In this document: piece after piece, positions 10,754 through 19,667 of the stretch
Numbering within the stretch: the first letter of the stretch is position 1
How the letters are laid out: every line of letters begins with the position of its first letter
Assembly (NCBI GenBank): GCA_009783295.1
Contig: WRHK01000005.1
Coordinates: 22,780-86,779 of the forward strand
Length of the DNA stretch: 64,000 nt
Direction of reading: 5' to 3'
Origin: Promicromonosporaceae bacterium
Lineage (GTDB): Bacteria; Actinomycetota; Actinomycetes; Actinomycetales; Cellulomonadaceae
The notes under the pieces: generated by a model
What the model saw: only the letters and a program-made list of their open reading frames with translations
Told to the model about the DNA's origin: nothing
Databases searched by the model: none
Made by a program: the position numbers and the translations under genes

Positions 10754-11671
10754 TTACCAACGCCCGTAGACGGACTGGGTGGTCGCAGAGACCGTCTCGC
10801 ACACCTCGGCGAGGGGCCTCTCGAGCACCTCGGCCATCGCCCGGACGGTGTGCGCGACGGCGTACGGGGCGTTCGGCCGGCCGCGGAACGGGTGCGGCGT
10901 GAGGTACGGCGCGTCGGTCTCGACGAGCACCAGCTCCAGCGGCACCGCGCGGAGCGCCGCACGGAGGTGGTCGTTCGACGTGTACGTCACGGGGCCGGCG
11001 AAGCTCAGGTACCAGCCGTTCTCGGCGCACACGCGGGCCATCTCGGCGTCGCCGGAGAAGCAGTGGAACACCGTCCGCTCGGGCGCGCCGTCGGCCTTCA
11101 GGACGTCGATGACCTGCGCGTGGGCGTCGCGGTCGTGGATCTGCAGCGCCAGGCCCAGCTCCTTGGCCAGGGCGATGTGCGCCCGGAAGCCCTCTCGTTG
11201 TACGACGGCGCCGCGCGGGCCTGTACGGAACAGGTCCATGCCCGTCTCGCCGATCGCCCGGACGCGCGGGTTGGCCCGGGCGAGGTCGCCGATCTCGGCG
11301 ATCGCGTCGTCGAGCGGCACCCGGTGGTGCTCCTCGCGCTCGTAGACCTGGCCGTCGGGGCCGACGTCGTGCGCGTCCGCGTGGAGCACGGCCTCGTTGG
11401 GGTGGATCGCGATCGCCCCGACGAGCGCCGGGTGCTCGCCCGAGCGCAGCAGCGCGTCCGTCCACCTGGCGGACGGCAGGTCGCAGCCGACCTGGACGAT
11501 CCGGTCGACGCCCGCGGCCGCCGCGCGGGCGACGTGCTCGGCCACGGTGGGCGCGGGCACGTCGCCGGGCAGCACGCCCGCGATCGACTCGAGGTGCGTG
11601 TGGTTGTCCGCGACGGGGACAGGCAGCGGCTCGGGGTCCGCGGGGAACCCCCGCTCACGCTGACGCGCCAC
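10754..11671 (-). CDS. tatD: TatD family metal-dependent hydrolase / DNase
   Basis: A 305-residue amidohydrolase-fold protein with the N-terminal metal-binding motif DNHTHLES, a central AIGETGMDLFR, QIHDRDAHA, FHCFSGD and the C-terminal VETDAPYLTPHPFRG, all characteristic of TatD (Mg-dependent 3'-5' exonuclease or DNA repair role). The GTG start at 11671 sits two bases past the metG stop, giving a metG-tatD unit that is widespread. It has no link to Tat secretion despite the name. Confidence 0.93.
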   Translation of the reverse strand: MARQRERGFPADPEPLPVPVADNHTHLESIAGVLPGDVPAPTVAEHVARAAAAGVDRIVQVGCDLPSARWTDALLRSGEHPALVGAIAIHPNEAVLHADAHDVGPDGQVYEREEHHRVPLDDAIAEIGDLARANPRVRAIGETGMDLFRTGPRGAVVQREGFRAHIALAKELGLALQIHDRDAHAQVIDVLKADGAPERTVFHCFSGDAEMARVCAENGWYLSFAGPVTYTSNDHLRAALRAVPLELVLVETDAPYLTPHPFRGRPNAPYAVAHTVRAMAEVLERPLAEVCETVSATTQSVYGRW

Positions 11672-11673
11672 GG

Positions 11674-13305
11674 TCAGGCCGTCTCCTCCAGGCGCGGGAA
11701 CAGCGCCGCGCCCTTGGTGACGACCGTGCCGGCCGGGAGCGCACCGAACCGCGCCGCCGACTCGACGGGCTGGTCGGCGAGCGCGCCCAGCGCGGCCTCG
11801 GCGCCGAGCGCCTCCCACAGCGCCTGCGCCGCCTTGGGCGTCACGGGGTGCAGCAGCACGGCGAGCGCGCGCAGCGCCTCGGCGGCCGTGACCAGCGACG
11901 TGGCCAGGCGGCCGCCGTCCACGCCGTCGCCGTCGGCGTCGGTCTCGCCCGGGACCTTGGCGACCTTCCACGGCTGGGTCTCGGTGAGGTACCCGTTCGC
12001 GGCGTCGACCAGCGTCCACACGGCGGAGATCGCGTCGTGGATGGCCAGCCTGTCGATGGCGGCCTCGGCGTCGGCCACGGCCTTGGCGGCCACGGCCTCG
12101 AGGTCGGTCTCGAGCTCGGTGCGCGTACCCGCCACGGGCAGGGCGCCGCCGAAGTACTTGCCGATCATCGCGGCGACGCGCGAGGCCAGGTTGCCGAACC
12201 CGTTGGCGAGCTCGCCGTTGTAGCGGGCGACCATGTCCTCCCACGAGAACGAGCCGTCGCCGCCGAACGCGATGGTGCGCATGAAGTAGTAGCGGAACGC
12301 GTCCGACCCGAAGGTGTCGATGATGTCGGCCGGGGCGATGCCCGTGAGGCGCGTCTTCGACATCTTCTCGCCGCCCACGAGCAGCCAGCCGTGCGCGAAC
12401 ACCTGCTGCGGCAGCGGCAGGCCCGCGGCCATGAGCATGGCCGGCCAGATCACGGCGTGGAACCGCAGGATGTCCTTGCCGACCAGGTGCACGTTGGCCG
12501 GCCACAGGCGCTCGAACTGCTCGCGCGCCTCCGGGTCGGCGGACCCGTAGCCCACGGCCGTCATGTAGTTGAGCAGCGCGTCGAACCACACGTAGAGCAC
12601 GTGCTTGTCGTCCCACGGGATCGGCACGCCCCAGTCGAACGTCGAGCGGCTGATCGACAGGTCCTGCAGGCCCTGCTTGACGAACCCGATCACCTCGTTG
12701 CGCGCCGACGCCGGCTGCACGAACTCCGGGTGCTCCTCATAGAGGGCGAGCAGGCGGTCGGCGTACGCGCTCATGCGGAAGAAGTAGTTCTGCTCCGCGA
12801 GCATCTCGACCGGCTTGAGGTGGATGGGGCACACCTTCTGGCCCTCGAACTCGCCGGTGCCGTCCACCAGGTCGCCGGGGAGCTTGTACTCCTCGCAGTT
12901 GACGCAGTACGGGCCCTCGTAGCTGCCCTCGTAGATCTCGCCGCGGTCGTGCAGATCCTGCAGGAACGCCTGGACGGCGGTCTCGTGGCGGGGCTCCGTG
13001 GTGCGGATGAAGTCGTCGTTGCGCGCGTCGAGCGTCTCGAGCACCGGCTTCCACGCCGTCTCGACCAGGCGGTCGGCCCACTCCTGGGGGCTGACGCCGT
13101 TCTTCTCGGCCGTGCGCAGCACCTTCTCGCCGTGCTCGTCGGTGCCCGTGAGGAACCAGACCTCCTCCTGGCGCTGGCGGTGCCAGCGGGTGACCACGTC
13201 GGCCGCGACGGTCGTGTACGCGTGCCCGATGTGGGGGGCGTCGTTGACGTAGTAGATCGGCGTCGTGAGGTAGAACGGCTTCGCAGCGGCGGGCATGCGG
13301 CCCAT
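11674..13305 (-). CDS. metG: Methionyl-tRNA synthetase
   Basis: A 543-residue class I aminoacyl-tRNA synthetase charging tRNA-Met. It shows the HIGH-type motif (NDAPHIGHAY), a zinc knuckle region (CVNCEEYKLPGDL with a later CPIHL), and the KMSKS-type loop GGEKMSKTRLTG, followed by the helical anticodon-binding domain (RYNGELANGFGNLASRV). The length is normal for forms lacking the C-terminal dimerisation domain. The start could be 13305 or the second ATG at 13296. It forms one unit with tatD. Confidence 0.97.
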   Translation of the reverse strand: MGRMPAAAKPFYLTTPIYYVNDAPHIGHAYTTVAADVVTRWHRQRQEEVWFLTGTDEHGEKVLRTAEKNGVSPQEWADRLVETAWKPVLETLDARNDDFIRTTEPRHETAVQAFLQDLHDRGEIYEGSYEGPYCVNCEEYKLPGDLVDGTGEFEGQKVCPIHLKPVEMLAEQNYFFRMSAYADRLLALYEEHPEFVQPASARNEVIGFVKQGLQDLSISRSTFDWGVPIPWDDKHVLYVWFDALLNYMTAVGYGSADPEAREQFERLWPANVHLVGKDILRFHAVIWPAMLMAAGLPLPQQVFAHGWLLVGGEKMSKTRLTGIAPADIIDTFGSDAFRYYFMRTIAFGGDGSFSWEDMVARYNGELANGFGNLASRVAAMIGKYFGGALPVAGTRTELETDLEAVAAKAVADAEAAIDRLAIHDAISAVWTLVDAANGYLTETQPWKVAKVPGETDADGDGVDGGRLATSLVTAAEALRALAVLLHPVTPKAAQALWEALGAEAALGALADQPVESAARFGALPAGTVVTKGAALFPRLEETA

Positions 13306-13324
13306 GGTAGTTGCGCCGCGGGGG

Positions 13325-14533
13325 TCAGCCCGGCGTGACCACCACGTGGAGCAGCCGGTCGTCGCCGGAGCGCGGTGTGCCGCGCCCGTCCGTGTTGTTC
13401 GTGAGCACCCACAGCGTCCCGTCGGGGTCGGCGACGACGGCGCGCAGCCGGCCCTGGTCCGTGAGCAAGGCCTGCGGGGTTCCCACGCTGCCGTCGCCCG
13501 TGAGCGGCACCCGCCACAGCCGTTGCCCGCGCAGCGCGGCGAGGTAGACGGCGTCCGACGTCACCGCGAGGCCCGACGGCGACGCCTGGTCGGTGGGCCA
13601 CGTGACGAGCGGCTGCACGAACCCGTCGACCACCGAGGGGCCGCCGTCGGGCAGCGCGCTCGGCGTGCCCTTGGCCTTGCCCTCCACCGTGGGCCAGCCG
13701 TAGTTGCCGCCGGGCACGATCCGGTTGAGCTCGTCCCAGGTGTCCTGCCCGAACTCGCTCGCGAACATGCGGCCCTGCGCGTCCCAGCCGATGCCCTGGA
13801 CGTTGCGGTGACCCCAGCTCCACACCGGCGAGCCGGGGAACGGGTTGCCGGGGGCGGGGGCGCCGTCGGGCGTGATGCGCAGGATCTTGCCGTTGAGCGA
13901 CGCCTTGTCCTGTGCGTCGGGGCGGTTGCCGGCGTCGCCGGTGGTGACGTAGAGGTCGCCGTCGGGGCCGAACGCGAGACGGCCGCCGTCGTGGTTGCCG
14001 GCTTTGTGGATGCCGTGGAGCACGGTGGTGAGCGTGCCGAGCATGGGACCCCGAGGCGTGACCTGGCCGCGCGGGTCCAGGCTGAGGCGTGCGCGGACGA
14101 CGCCGTTGTCGTCGGCGCCCGTCCGGTACAGGAACACGGTGTACTCGCCGGGCGTCGTGCCGCCCGGCTCGACGGCGACGCCCAGCAGTCCCCCCTCGCC
14201 GGCTGGCTTGGTCTGCTGCTGCAGCTGCACCGCCCCAGGGCCGCTCACCGTGGTGACGGAGCGGGCGTCCGGGTCGACGACGAGCAGGCGGGCGTCGTCG
14301 CGCAGGGTCACCAGGAACCGGCCGTCGGGCAGCCGGGCGAGGCCCCACGGGGAGTGCAGGTCGTCGACCACGGGCTCGGCGCGGGCGGTCACGTGGGTGG
14401 CGGGTGCTGTGGTGGCCGTCGTCGTGCCGGCCGACGTCGGGGGTGGGGGCGGCGCCGAGATGTCGTCGCAGCCGGTGGCGAGCGCGAGCGCGAGCGCGGC
14501 GACCACCGCCGGTGCCCTCAGCCGCCCGTTCAT
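13325..14533 (-). CDS. Secreted PQQ-dependent sugar dehydrogenase-like lipoprotein (GSDH family)
   Basis: 402 residues. A lipoprotein signal peptide (basic MNGRLR, hydrophobic stretch, lipobox ALATGC) is followed by a Pro/Thr linker and a six-bladed beta-propeller of the glucose/sorbosone dehydrogenase (Hhip-like) family. Recognisable blades include PWGLARLPDGRFLVTLR, HDGGRLAFGPDGDLYVTTGD, SWGHRNVQGIGWD and GGNYGWPTVEG. Such proteins are soluble aldose dehydrogenases that use PQQ; the substrate is not evident. The ATG at 14533 was chosen because it starts exactly at the signal peptide. Confidence 0.85.
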   Translation of the reverse strand: MNGRLRAPAVVAALALALATGCDDISAPPPPPTSAGTTTATTAPATHVTARAEPVVDDLHSPWGLARLPDGRFLVTLRDDARLLVVDPDARSVTTVSGPGAVQLQQQTKPAGEGGLLGVAVEPGGTTPGEYTVFLYRTGADDNGVVRARLSLDPRGQVTPRGPMLGTLTTVLHGIHKAGNHDGGRLAFGPDGDLYVTTGDAGNRPDAQDKASLNGKILRITPDGAPAPGNPFPGSPVWSWGHRNVQGIGWDAQGRMFASEFGQDTWDELNRIVPGGNYGWPTVEGKAKGTPSALPDGGPSVVDGFVQPLVTWPTDQASPSGLAVTSDAVYLAALRGQRLWRVPLTGDGSVGTPQALLTDQGRLRAVVADPDGTLWVLTNNTDGRGTPRSGDDRLLHVVVTPG

Positions 14534-14660
14534 CTCCCCATGGTCGCGCGGGACGCCACCGGGTGCCCTCTGTCGCACCTGGGGACCTGTGCGTACGCTG
14601 AACGCGTCGTAGGGGCTTCGCTCGCAGGGGCACCGCTCGCAGGGCTGCTCAGGAGGGTCC

Positions 14661-15050
14661 ATGAACGCCAGAGTCCTCGGGTTCGTCGTCGCCGCCGTCG
14701 CGTACGGCATCACCCTGACCGTCGCGGCGATCCTGCTGCCCGGCATGCGGATCGGGTTCTTCTGGGCGTTCATCCCGTGGGCCCTGTTCACGCTGTCGAT
14801 CACGCTGATCCGGCCGCTGCTCACGCGGACGATGTCGGCGCACGTGCACGGCTACACGTGGGCGATCGGGCTGGCGACCGTGTTCCTGTCGCTGCTCGTG
14901 ACGGTGCTGCTGCTGCCGGCCCGGGCGATCTCGATCCGCGGGCTCGGCACGTGGGTGCTCGCGACCGTGATCGTGTGGCTGGGCACGCTCGTGTACGACC
15001 TCGTGGACGACCGCCTCGTGGCCGCCGCGCGTGCCAGGCTGGGTCCATGA
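14661..15050 (+). CDS. Phage-holin-family small membrane protein
   Basis: 129 residues with four hydrophobic segments (about 5-28, 35-53, 68-88 and 95-115) and a basic tail. The pattern, including IRPLLTRTMS after the second helix, fits the small four-TM membrane proteins annotated as phage holin family. An AGGAGGG ribosome binding site lies 5 bases before the ATG. The stop overlaps the next start (ATGA), so it is coupled to the nicotinamidase. No phage genes are nearby, so a true holin role is doubtful. Confidence 0.6.
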   Translation: MNARVLGFVVAAVAYGITLTVAAILLPGMRIGFFWAFIPWALFTLSITLIRPLLTRTMSAHVHGYTWAIGLATVFLSLLVTVLLLPARAISIRGLGTWVLATVIVWLGTLVYDLVDDRLVAAARARLGP

Positions 15051-15622
15051 GCACCCGAGCCCTCATCGTCGTCGACGTCCAGCCCACGTTCTGCGAGGGC
15101 GGCGAGCTCGCCGTCGACGGCGGCAACCAGGTGGCCACCGACGTCGCCGCGTACGTGCGCGAGCATCGCGACCGGTACGGCGTGATCGTCACGACGCAGG
15201 ACTGGCACGTCGACCCCGGCCCCCACTTCAGCGACCACCCCGACTTCGTGGACTCGTGGCCGCCGCACGGGATCGCCGGGTCCCCGAACGCGGAGCTGCA
15301 CCCGGCGCTCGCCGGCCTCGCCGCCGACGCCTCCGTCAAGAAGGGCCAGTTCGACCCCGGCTACTCGGGCTTCGACGGCGTCGAGTCGTCCGGCCGCACG
15401 CTCGAGCAGCTGCTGCGCGACGGGGAGGTGGACGGCGTCGACGTCGTCGGCCTGGTGCTGTCGCACTGCGTGAAGCACACGGCGCTGGACGCGGCGAGCC
15501 GCGGCTGGCGCACGAGGGTGCTGACGGACCTCACGGTCCCGGTCACCCCGGAGCAGGGCGAGCAGGCTCGCGAGGAGCTGACGGCGGCGGGCGTGGAGCT
15601 GCTCCCGTCGTCGACGCTCTGA
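15047..15622 (+). CDS. pncA: Nicotinamidase (isochorismatase-fold hydrolase)
   Basis: 191 residues. The isochorismatase-fold triad is visible: Asp in LIVVDVQPTF, Lys in ASVKKGQFDP and Cys in VLSHCVKHTALDA. The metal-binding set of PncA is also present in TQDWHVDPGPHFSD (Asp, His, His), which favours nicotinamidase (nicotinamide to nicotinate, NAD salvage) over other family members. The ATG overlaps the upstream stop by the ATGA arrangement. The gene ends at the second repeat array. Confidence 0.88.
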   Translation: MSTRALIVVDVQPTFCEGGELAVDGGNQVATDVAAYVREHRDRYGVIVTTQDWHVDPGPHFSDHPDFVDSWPPHGIAGSPNAELHPALAGLAADASVKKGQFDPGYSGFDGVESSGRTLEQLLRDGEVDGVDVVGLVLSHCVKHTALDAASRGWRTRVLTDLTVPVTPEQGEQAREELTAAGVELLPSSTL

Positions 15623-15624
15623 CC

Positions 15625-15880
15625 GCGAGATAGAGCGCGGCCGCGCGAGATAGAACGGGCGAGCGCGAGATAGCGCGGGCGCCCACGAGATAGACCGAGC
15701 GAGCGCGAGATAGAGCGGGCGGCCGCGAGATAGCGCCCGAACGCGCGCTCACTCGCCGCGCTGCGCTCCATCTCGCGGGCAGACGCTCTATCTCGCGGTG
15801 CCGGGCTCTATCTCGCGGGGCCGGGCTCTATCTCGCGGGCGCCAGCGCTAGCTCGCGCTCGATCGCGCTATCTCGCGGGG
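15625..15880. repeat. 20-bp-period repeat array with inverted halves (array 2)
   Basis: It fills the gap between the convergent pncA and rsmI genes. Six forward units of the type GCGAGATAGAGCG occur at exact 20-base steps (GAGATAG beginning at 15627 plus 20n). They are followed by six reverse units of the type GCTCTATCTCGCGG, with TCTCGCG at 15771, 15791, 15811, 15831, a degenerate copy at 15851, and 15871. The gap in the centre (about 15740-15762) is GC-rich. The unit motif and organisation match the array at 3055-3307, though the spacer bases differ, so this is not a simple copy. Confidence 0.9.
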
Positions 15881-15884
15881 ACGG

Positions 15885-16775
15885 TCAGCGGGCCGCCAGC
15901 GCCGCGTTGTAGAGGTCGCGCCGGCTCACGCCCGTCGACGCCGCGACGTCCGCCGCGACCTCCTTGAGGCGCTCCCCCGCCGCGACGCGTGACAGCACCT
16001 CGGCGACCAGGTCCTCCTGCGACGGCGCCGCCACCGCGGGCGCTCCGCCCACCACGACGCAGATCTCCCCGCGCAGGCCGGGGCCGCCGTCGGCGGAGCG
16101 CGCCTCGACCTCGGCCACGAGCGTGCCCAGCGGGCCGCGCAGCACCTCTTCGTACGTCTTGGTCAGCTCGCGGCACACGGCCGCCGGGCGCGTGTCGCCG
16201 AACGCCGCCGCCATCGCTGCGAGCGTGGCGCCGATCCGGTGCGGTGCCTCGAAGAACACCATGGTGCGCGTCTCGGCGGCCAGCGCCCCGAAGGCCCGCG
16301 ACCGGTCGCCGGGCTTGCGCGGCGCGAACCCCTCGAACGTGAACCGGTCGGTCGGCAGCCCGGACAGCGCGAGCGCCGTGAGCACGGCCGAGGGCCCCGG
16401 CGCCGCGGTGACCCGCACCCCCCGCTCCACGGCCCGCGCCACGGCGCGGAACCCCGGGTCGGAGACGGCGGGCATGCCCGCGTCGGTCACCACCACGACG
16501 GTGCCGCCGCCGTCGACGACGTCGAGCAGCTCGTCGGCGCGCGCCACCTCGTTGTGCTCGTAGTACGACACGACGCGGCCGGTCACGGTCACGCCGAGGC
16601 GGTCGGCGAGGGCGTGCAGCCGGCGGGTGTCCTCCGCGGCGACGACGTCGGCCGTCGCGAGCAGGCGCCGCAGGCGGGGCGAGGCGTCCTCCGAGTTGCC
16701 GATGGGGGTCGCCGCGAGCACGAGTGCCCCGGCGTCGTCCGGCGTCGCCTTGGCGTCACCCAAAGGGGAGGTCAT
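15885..16775 (-). CDS. rsmI: 16S rRNA (cytidine1402-2'-O)-methyltransferase
   Basis: 296 residues of the tetrapyrrole (corrin/porphyrin) methyltransferase fold. RsmI motifs are [57 protein letters not shown] and [12 protein letters not shown]. It 2'-O-methylates C1402 in the decoding centre. The ATG at 16775 has AGGA a few bases upstream; an upstream ATG at 16787 is possible. It is divergent from the protein mannosyltransferase gene, an arrangement common in actinobacteria. Confidence 0.95.
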   Translation of the reverse strand: MTSPLGDAKATPDDAGALVLAATPIGNSEDASPRLRRLLATADVVAAEDTRRLHALADRLGVTVTGRVVSYYEHNEVARADELLDVVDGGGTVVVVTDAGMPAVSDPGFRAVARAVERGVRVTAAPGPSAVLTALALSGLPTDRFTFEGFAPRKPGDRSRAFGALAAETRTMVFFEAPHRIGATLAAMAAAFGDTRPAAVCRELTKTYEEVLRGPLGTLVAEVEARSADGGPGLRGEICVVVGGAPAVAAPSQEDLVAEVLSRVAAGERLKEVAADVAASTGVSRRDLYNAALAAR

Positions 16776-16809
16776 GGTTCCTACCATCCCACGCCTCTAC
16801 GATGCCCCC

Positions 16810-18561
16810 GTGACCGACCCCCTGGACGCCCGGCCCGGGCCCGCCCCCGGCGGGCAGGCCTTCCCCACGGCAGAGTCGCCCCTCGTGGGGGCGCCGCCGC
16901 CCGTCCGCGCCAAGGACTTCCAGTACCTCGGCGAGGTCAGCGCCCCGGACCCCGCGCCGGAGCCGGACCCCGCGGACGCCGTGCCCACCCGGGAACGACT
17001 GCTGACCGCCCTGCTGGGCCGCCGCCGGCTCGCGCTCGGCACCTCGCCGAACGAGCGCCTCTACGGCTGGCTCGGCACGTTCGCCGTGGTCACGCTCGCG
17101 GCGTTCCTGCGGCTGTGGAACCTGGGCCGCCCGCACAAGCTGGTGTTCGACGAGACGTACTACGTCAAGGACGCCTTCACCCTGTGGCGCCTGGGCTTCG
17201 AGGCGCAGTGGCCCAACAACCCGAACCCCGCGTTCGAGGCCGGGCACGTCACCACGTATCTCGACCAGGCCGCGTACGTGGTGCACCCGCAGGTCGGCAA
17301 GTGGCTGATCGGGCTGGGGATCGAGCTGGGCGGGGGTGCGACGTCGTCGACGGCGTGGCGCCTGATGAACGCGATCGTCGGCATCGTTGCGGTGCTGCTG
17401 GTGGTGCGGATCGCCCGCCGCCTGTTCTCCTCGACGGCGATGGGCCTGGTCGCGGGCCTGTTCATGGCCGTGGACGGCACGTCGATCGTGCACTCGCGCG
17501 TCGCGCTGCTCGACCAGTACGTCATGTTCTTCGTGCTGGTCGCGTTCGGCTGCCTGCTGCTGGACCGGGAGCAGGCCCGACGCCGGCTCGCCGAACGGGT
17601 GGCCGCGATCGTCGACGCCGGCGGGAGCATCGACCGGTACGGGCCGCGCCTCGGGTTCCGCTGGTGGCGCCTGGCCGCGGGCGTCAGCCTGGGCCTGGCG
17701 TGCGGCGTCAAGTGGTCGGGCCTCTGGTTCGTCGCCGTGTTCGGGATCCTCACGGTCCTCTGGGACCTCGCCGCCCGACGCGCCGCCGGCATCGGCCGCT
17801 GGTGGGAGGACGGCCTGCTGGCCGACGGCCTCCCCGCGTTCCTGCAGCTCGTCCCCACGGCGATCGTCGTCTACGTCGCGAGCTGGTGGTCGTGGTTCGC
17901 GACGCCGGGCGCGTACATGCGCCAGTGGGCGGCCCAGAACCCGGGCCAGGGCATCACCTGGCTGCCCGACACCCTGCGCTCCTGGGTGCAGTACCACGTC
18001 CAGATGTGGGACTTCCACACCACCCTGGTGTCCGACCACGCGTACAAGTCCAACCCGCTGGGCTGGATCATCCAGTGGCGCCCGACGTCGTTCTACTGGG
18101 AGCGCACCGACGGCACCACGCCCGGCTGCTCCAGCGACTGCGCCTCGGCGATCACGTCGATCGGCAACCCGCTGCTCTGGTGGCTGGCGGCTGCGGCGAT
18201 CATCGCCGTCATCGTGCTGGGCATCCAGCGTCGTGACTGGCGGGCGCTGGCCGTGCTGTCCGGCACCATCGCCGGCTGGGTGCCGTGGGTGGTCACCTAC
18301 CAGGACACGCACCGCACCGTGTTCACCTTCTACACGATCGCGTTCACGCCGTTCGTGATCTTCACGCTCTGCTACGTGGGCGTCGTGGCGCTGGAACACT
18401 TCGAGGGCCGCGCCCGCGAACGACGGCGCGTGGTCATCGCGATCGCCACGGTGACGGTAGCGATCGTCGTGGTGTCTGCGGCGTTCTACCCGATCTGGAC
18501 GGCGCAGCAGGTGCCGTTCGAGTACTGGCGCTCGCTCATGTGGCTGCGCAGCTGGATCTAA
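16810..18561 (+). CDS. Dolichyl/polyprenyl-phosphate-mannose protein O-mannosyltransferase
   Basis: 583-residue multi-pass glycosyltransferase of the GT39 PMT family, which moves mannose from polyprenyl phosphate mannose onto Ser/Thr of exported proteins. After an ~80-residue Pro-rich cytoplasmic N-terminus come many transmembrane segments. The first extracytoplasmic loop carries the PMT signature VFDETYYVKDAFTLWRLGFE with the essential acidic pair. The GTG at 16810 was chosen because earlier in-frame ATGs overlap the divergent rsmI start. A strong hairpin follows at 18573. It resembles the actinobacterial Pmt linked to Sec-exported glycoproteins. Confidence 0.92.
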   Translation: MTDPLDARPGPAPGGQAFPTAESPLVGAPPPVRAKDFQYLGEVSAPDPAPEPDPADAVPTRERLLTALLGRRRLALGTSPNERLYGWLGTFAVVTLAAFLRLWNLGRPHKLVFDETYYVKDAFTLWRLGFEAQWPNNPNPAFEAGHVTTYLDQAAYVVHPQVGKWLIGLGIELGGGATSSTAWRLMNAIVGIVAVLLVVRIARRLFSSTAMGLVAGLFMAVDGTSIVHSRVALLDQYVMFFVLVAFGCLLLDREQARRRLAERVAAIVDAGGSIDRYGPRLGFRWWRLAAGVSLGLACGVKWSGLWFVAVFGILTVLWDLAARRAAGIGRWWEDGLLADGLPAFLQLVPTAIVVYVASWWSWFATPGAYMRQWAAQNPGQGITWLPDTLRSWVQYHVQMWDFHTTLVSDHAYKSNPLGWIIQWRPTSFYWERTDGTTPGCSSDCASAITSIGNPLLWWLAAAAIIAVIVLGIQRRDWRALAVLSGTIAGWVPWVVTYQDTHRTVFTFYTIAFTPFVIFTLCYVGVVALEHFEGRARERRRVVIAIATVTVAIVVVSAAFYPIWTAQQVPFEYWRSLMWLRSWI

Positions 18562-18572
18562 GGCCTAGCGTG

Positions 18573-18604
18573 GGTCTCGAGGTGGCGCACGCCACCTCGA
18601 GACC
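18573..18604. terminator. Perfect 15-bp hairpin after the mannosyltransferase gene
   Basis: The arms GGTCTCGAGGTGGCG and CGCCACCTCGAGACC are separated by only two bases (CA), 11 bases after the stop at 18561. There is no T-tract, as usual for actinobacterial terminators. It ends just before the ATG of the next gene at 18611, so it would separate two same-strand genes. Confidence 0.75.
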
Positions 18605-18610
18605 ACGACC

Positions 18611-19654
18611 ATGCCGGGTGCCCTCCGCAAGCTCCTCCGTCCCCCGTCCGCGCGGGTGACCAACCTGACGCTCCTCGTCGCGCTGCTGCTGGCGTTCGCC
18701 ACGGGCGTCGGGGCGGTCGCGACGGGGTCGCCGCGCGGGCGCTGGATCGTGGTCGCGCACGGGATCGCGGGCATCGCGATCGTCCTGCTCGTCCCGTGGA
18801 AGGGCCGCGTCGTCCGGCACGGGATGCACCGTTCGGGAGCGGGGCGTTGGCCGTCCGTGCTGCTCGGGGTGCTGGTGGTGATCACCGTCGTCGTCGGCCT
18901 CGGCTACGCCACGGGCGTGGTCCGGTCGATCGCCGGCCAGTACGGCCTGTGGGTGCATGTCGCGGCGGCGCTCGCGCTGGCGCCGCTGCTCCTGTGGCAC
19001 GTCGTCGCCCGCCCCGTGAAGCCGCGCAAGACCGACCTGTCGCGCCGCGTCCTGCTGCGGGCCGGCCTGATCGGCTCCGCCGCGGCGGTGCTCTGGCTCG
19101 CCGTCGACCGGGCGGTGCGCCTCGCCGAGCTGCCCGGCGCGCGACGGCGCTTCACCGGCTCGTACGAGATCGGGTCCTTCCAGCCGGCGGCCGCGCCGAG
19201 CACGACCTGGCTCGACGACACCACGCCGACGATCGACCCGGCCCGCTGGCGGCTCACGGTCGCCGACCTGTCGGGGCACAGCCACGAGCTGACGCTGGCC
19301 GACCTGACCGCGCACTCGACGCGGCTTCGCGCGACGCTCGACTGCACGTCCGGCTGGTTCACGGAGCACGACTGGGACGGGGTCCCCGTGTCGGACCTGA
19401 TCCCCGACACCACCGGCGCGAACAGCCTGCTGGTCCACTCCGTGACCGGGTACCAGATCCGGTTCCCCGTGACCGAGCTCGACTCGCTGCTGCTCGCCAC
19501 CGGCGTCGACGGGCAGCCGCTGGCCGCGCGCAACGGGTACCCCCTGCGGCTCGTGGCGCCCCGCCGGCGGGGGTTCTGGTGGGTCAAGTGGGTCGACCGC
19601 CTGGAGCTCCAGACCGCGCCCGCCTGGTGGCAGCCGCCGTTCCCGGTGACGTGA
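18611..19654 (+). CDS. Membrane-anchored molybdopterin-dependent oxidoreductase (sulfite-oxidase-like fold)
   Basis: 347 residues. Four or five transmembrane helices occupy about residues 16-175, with histidines in HGIAG, HGMHR and LLLWHVV that could bind haem. The C-terminal half is an oxidoreductase molybdopterin-binding domain with the cysteine expected to ligate Mo in ATLDCTSGWFTEHDWDGVPVSDL. Family members move electrons between a membrane carrier and a periplasmic substrate; the substrate here is unknown. The Mo-dependence fits the presence of a ModA gene at 25 kb. Confidence 0.8.
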   Translation: MPGALRKLLRPPSARVTNLTLLVALLLAFATGVGAVATGSPRGRWIVVAHGIAGIAIVLLVPWKGRVVRHGMHRSGAGRWPSVLLGVLVVITVVVGLGYATGVVRSIAGQYGLWVHVAAALALAPLLLWHVVARPVKPRKTDLSRRVLLRAGLIGSAAAVLWLAVDRAVRLAELPGARRRFTGSYEIGSFQPAAAPSTTWLDDTTPTIDPARWRLTVADLSGHSHELTLADLTAHSTRLRATLDCTSGWFTEHDWDGVPVSDLIPDTTGANSLLVHSVTGYQIRFPVTELDSLLLATGVDGQPLAARNGYPLRLVAPRRRGFWWVKWVDRLELQTAPAWWQPPFPVT

Positions 19655-19667
19655 GCGTCCGACGTCC

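Noticed and set aside
14661..15050. Prophage, suggested by a holin-family protein
   Set aside because: No other phage gene is nearby and the gene is coupled to a nicotinamidase; such small membrane proteins are common in actinobacterial chromosomes.
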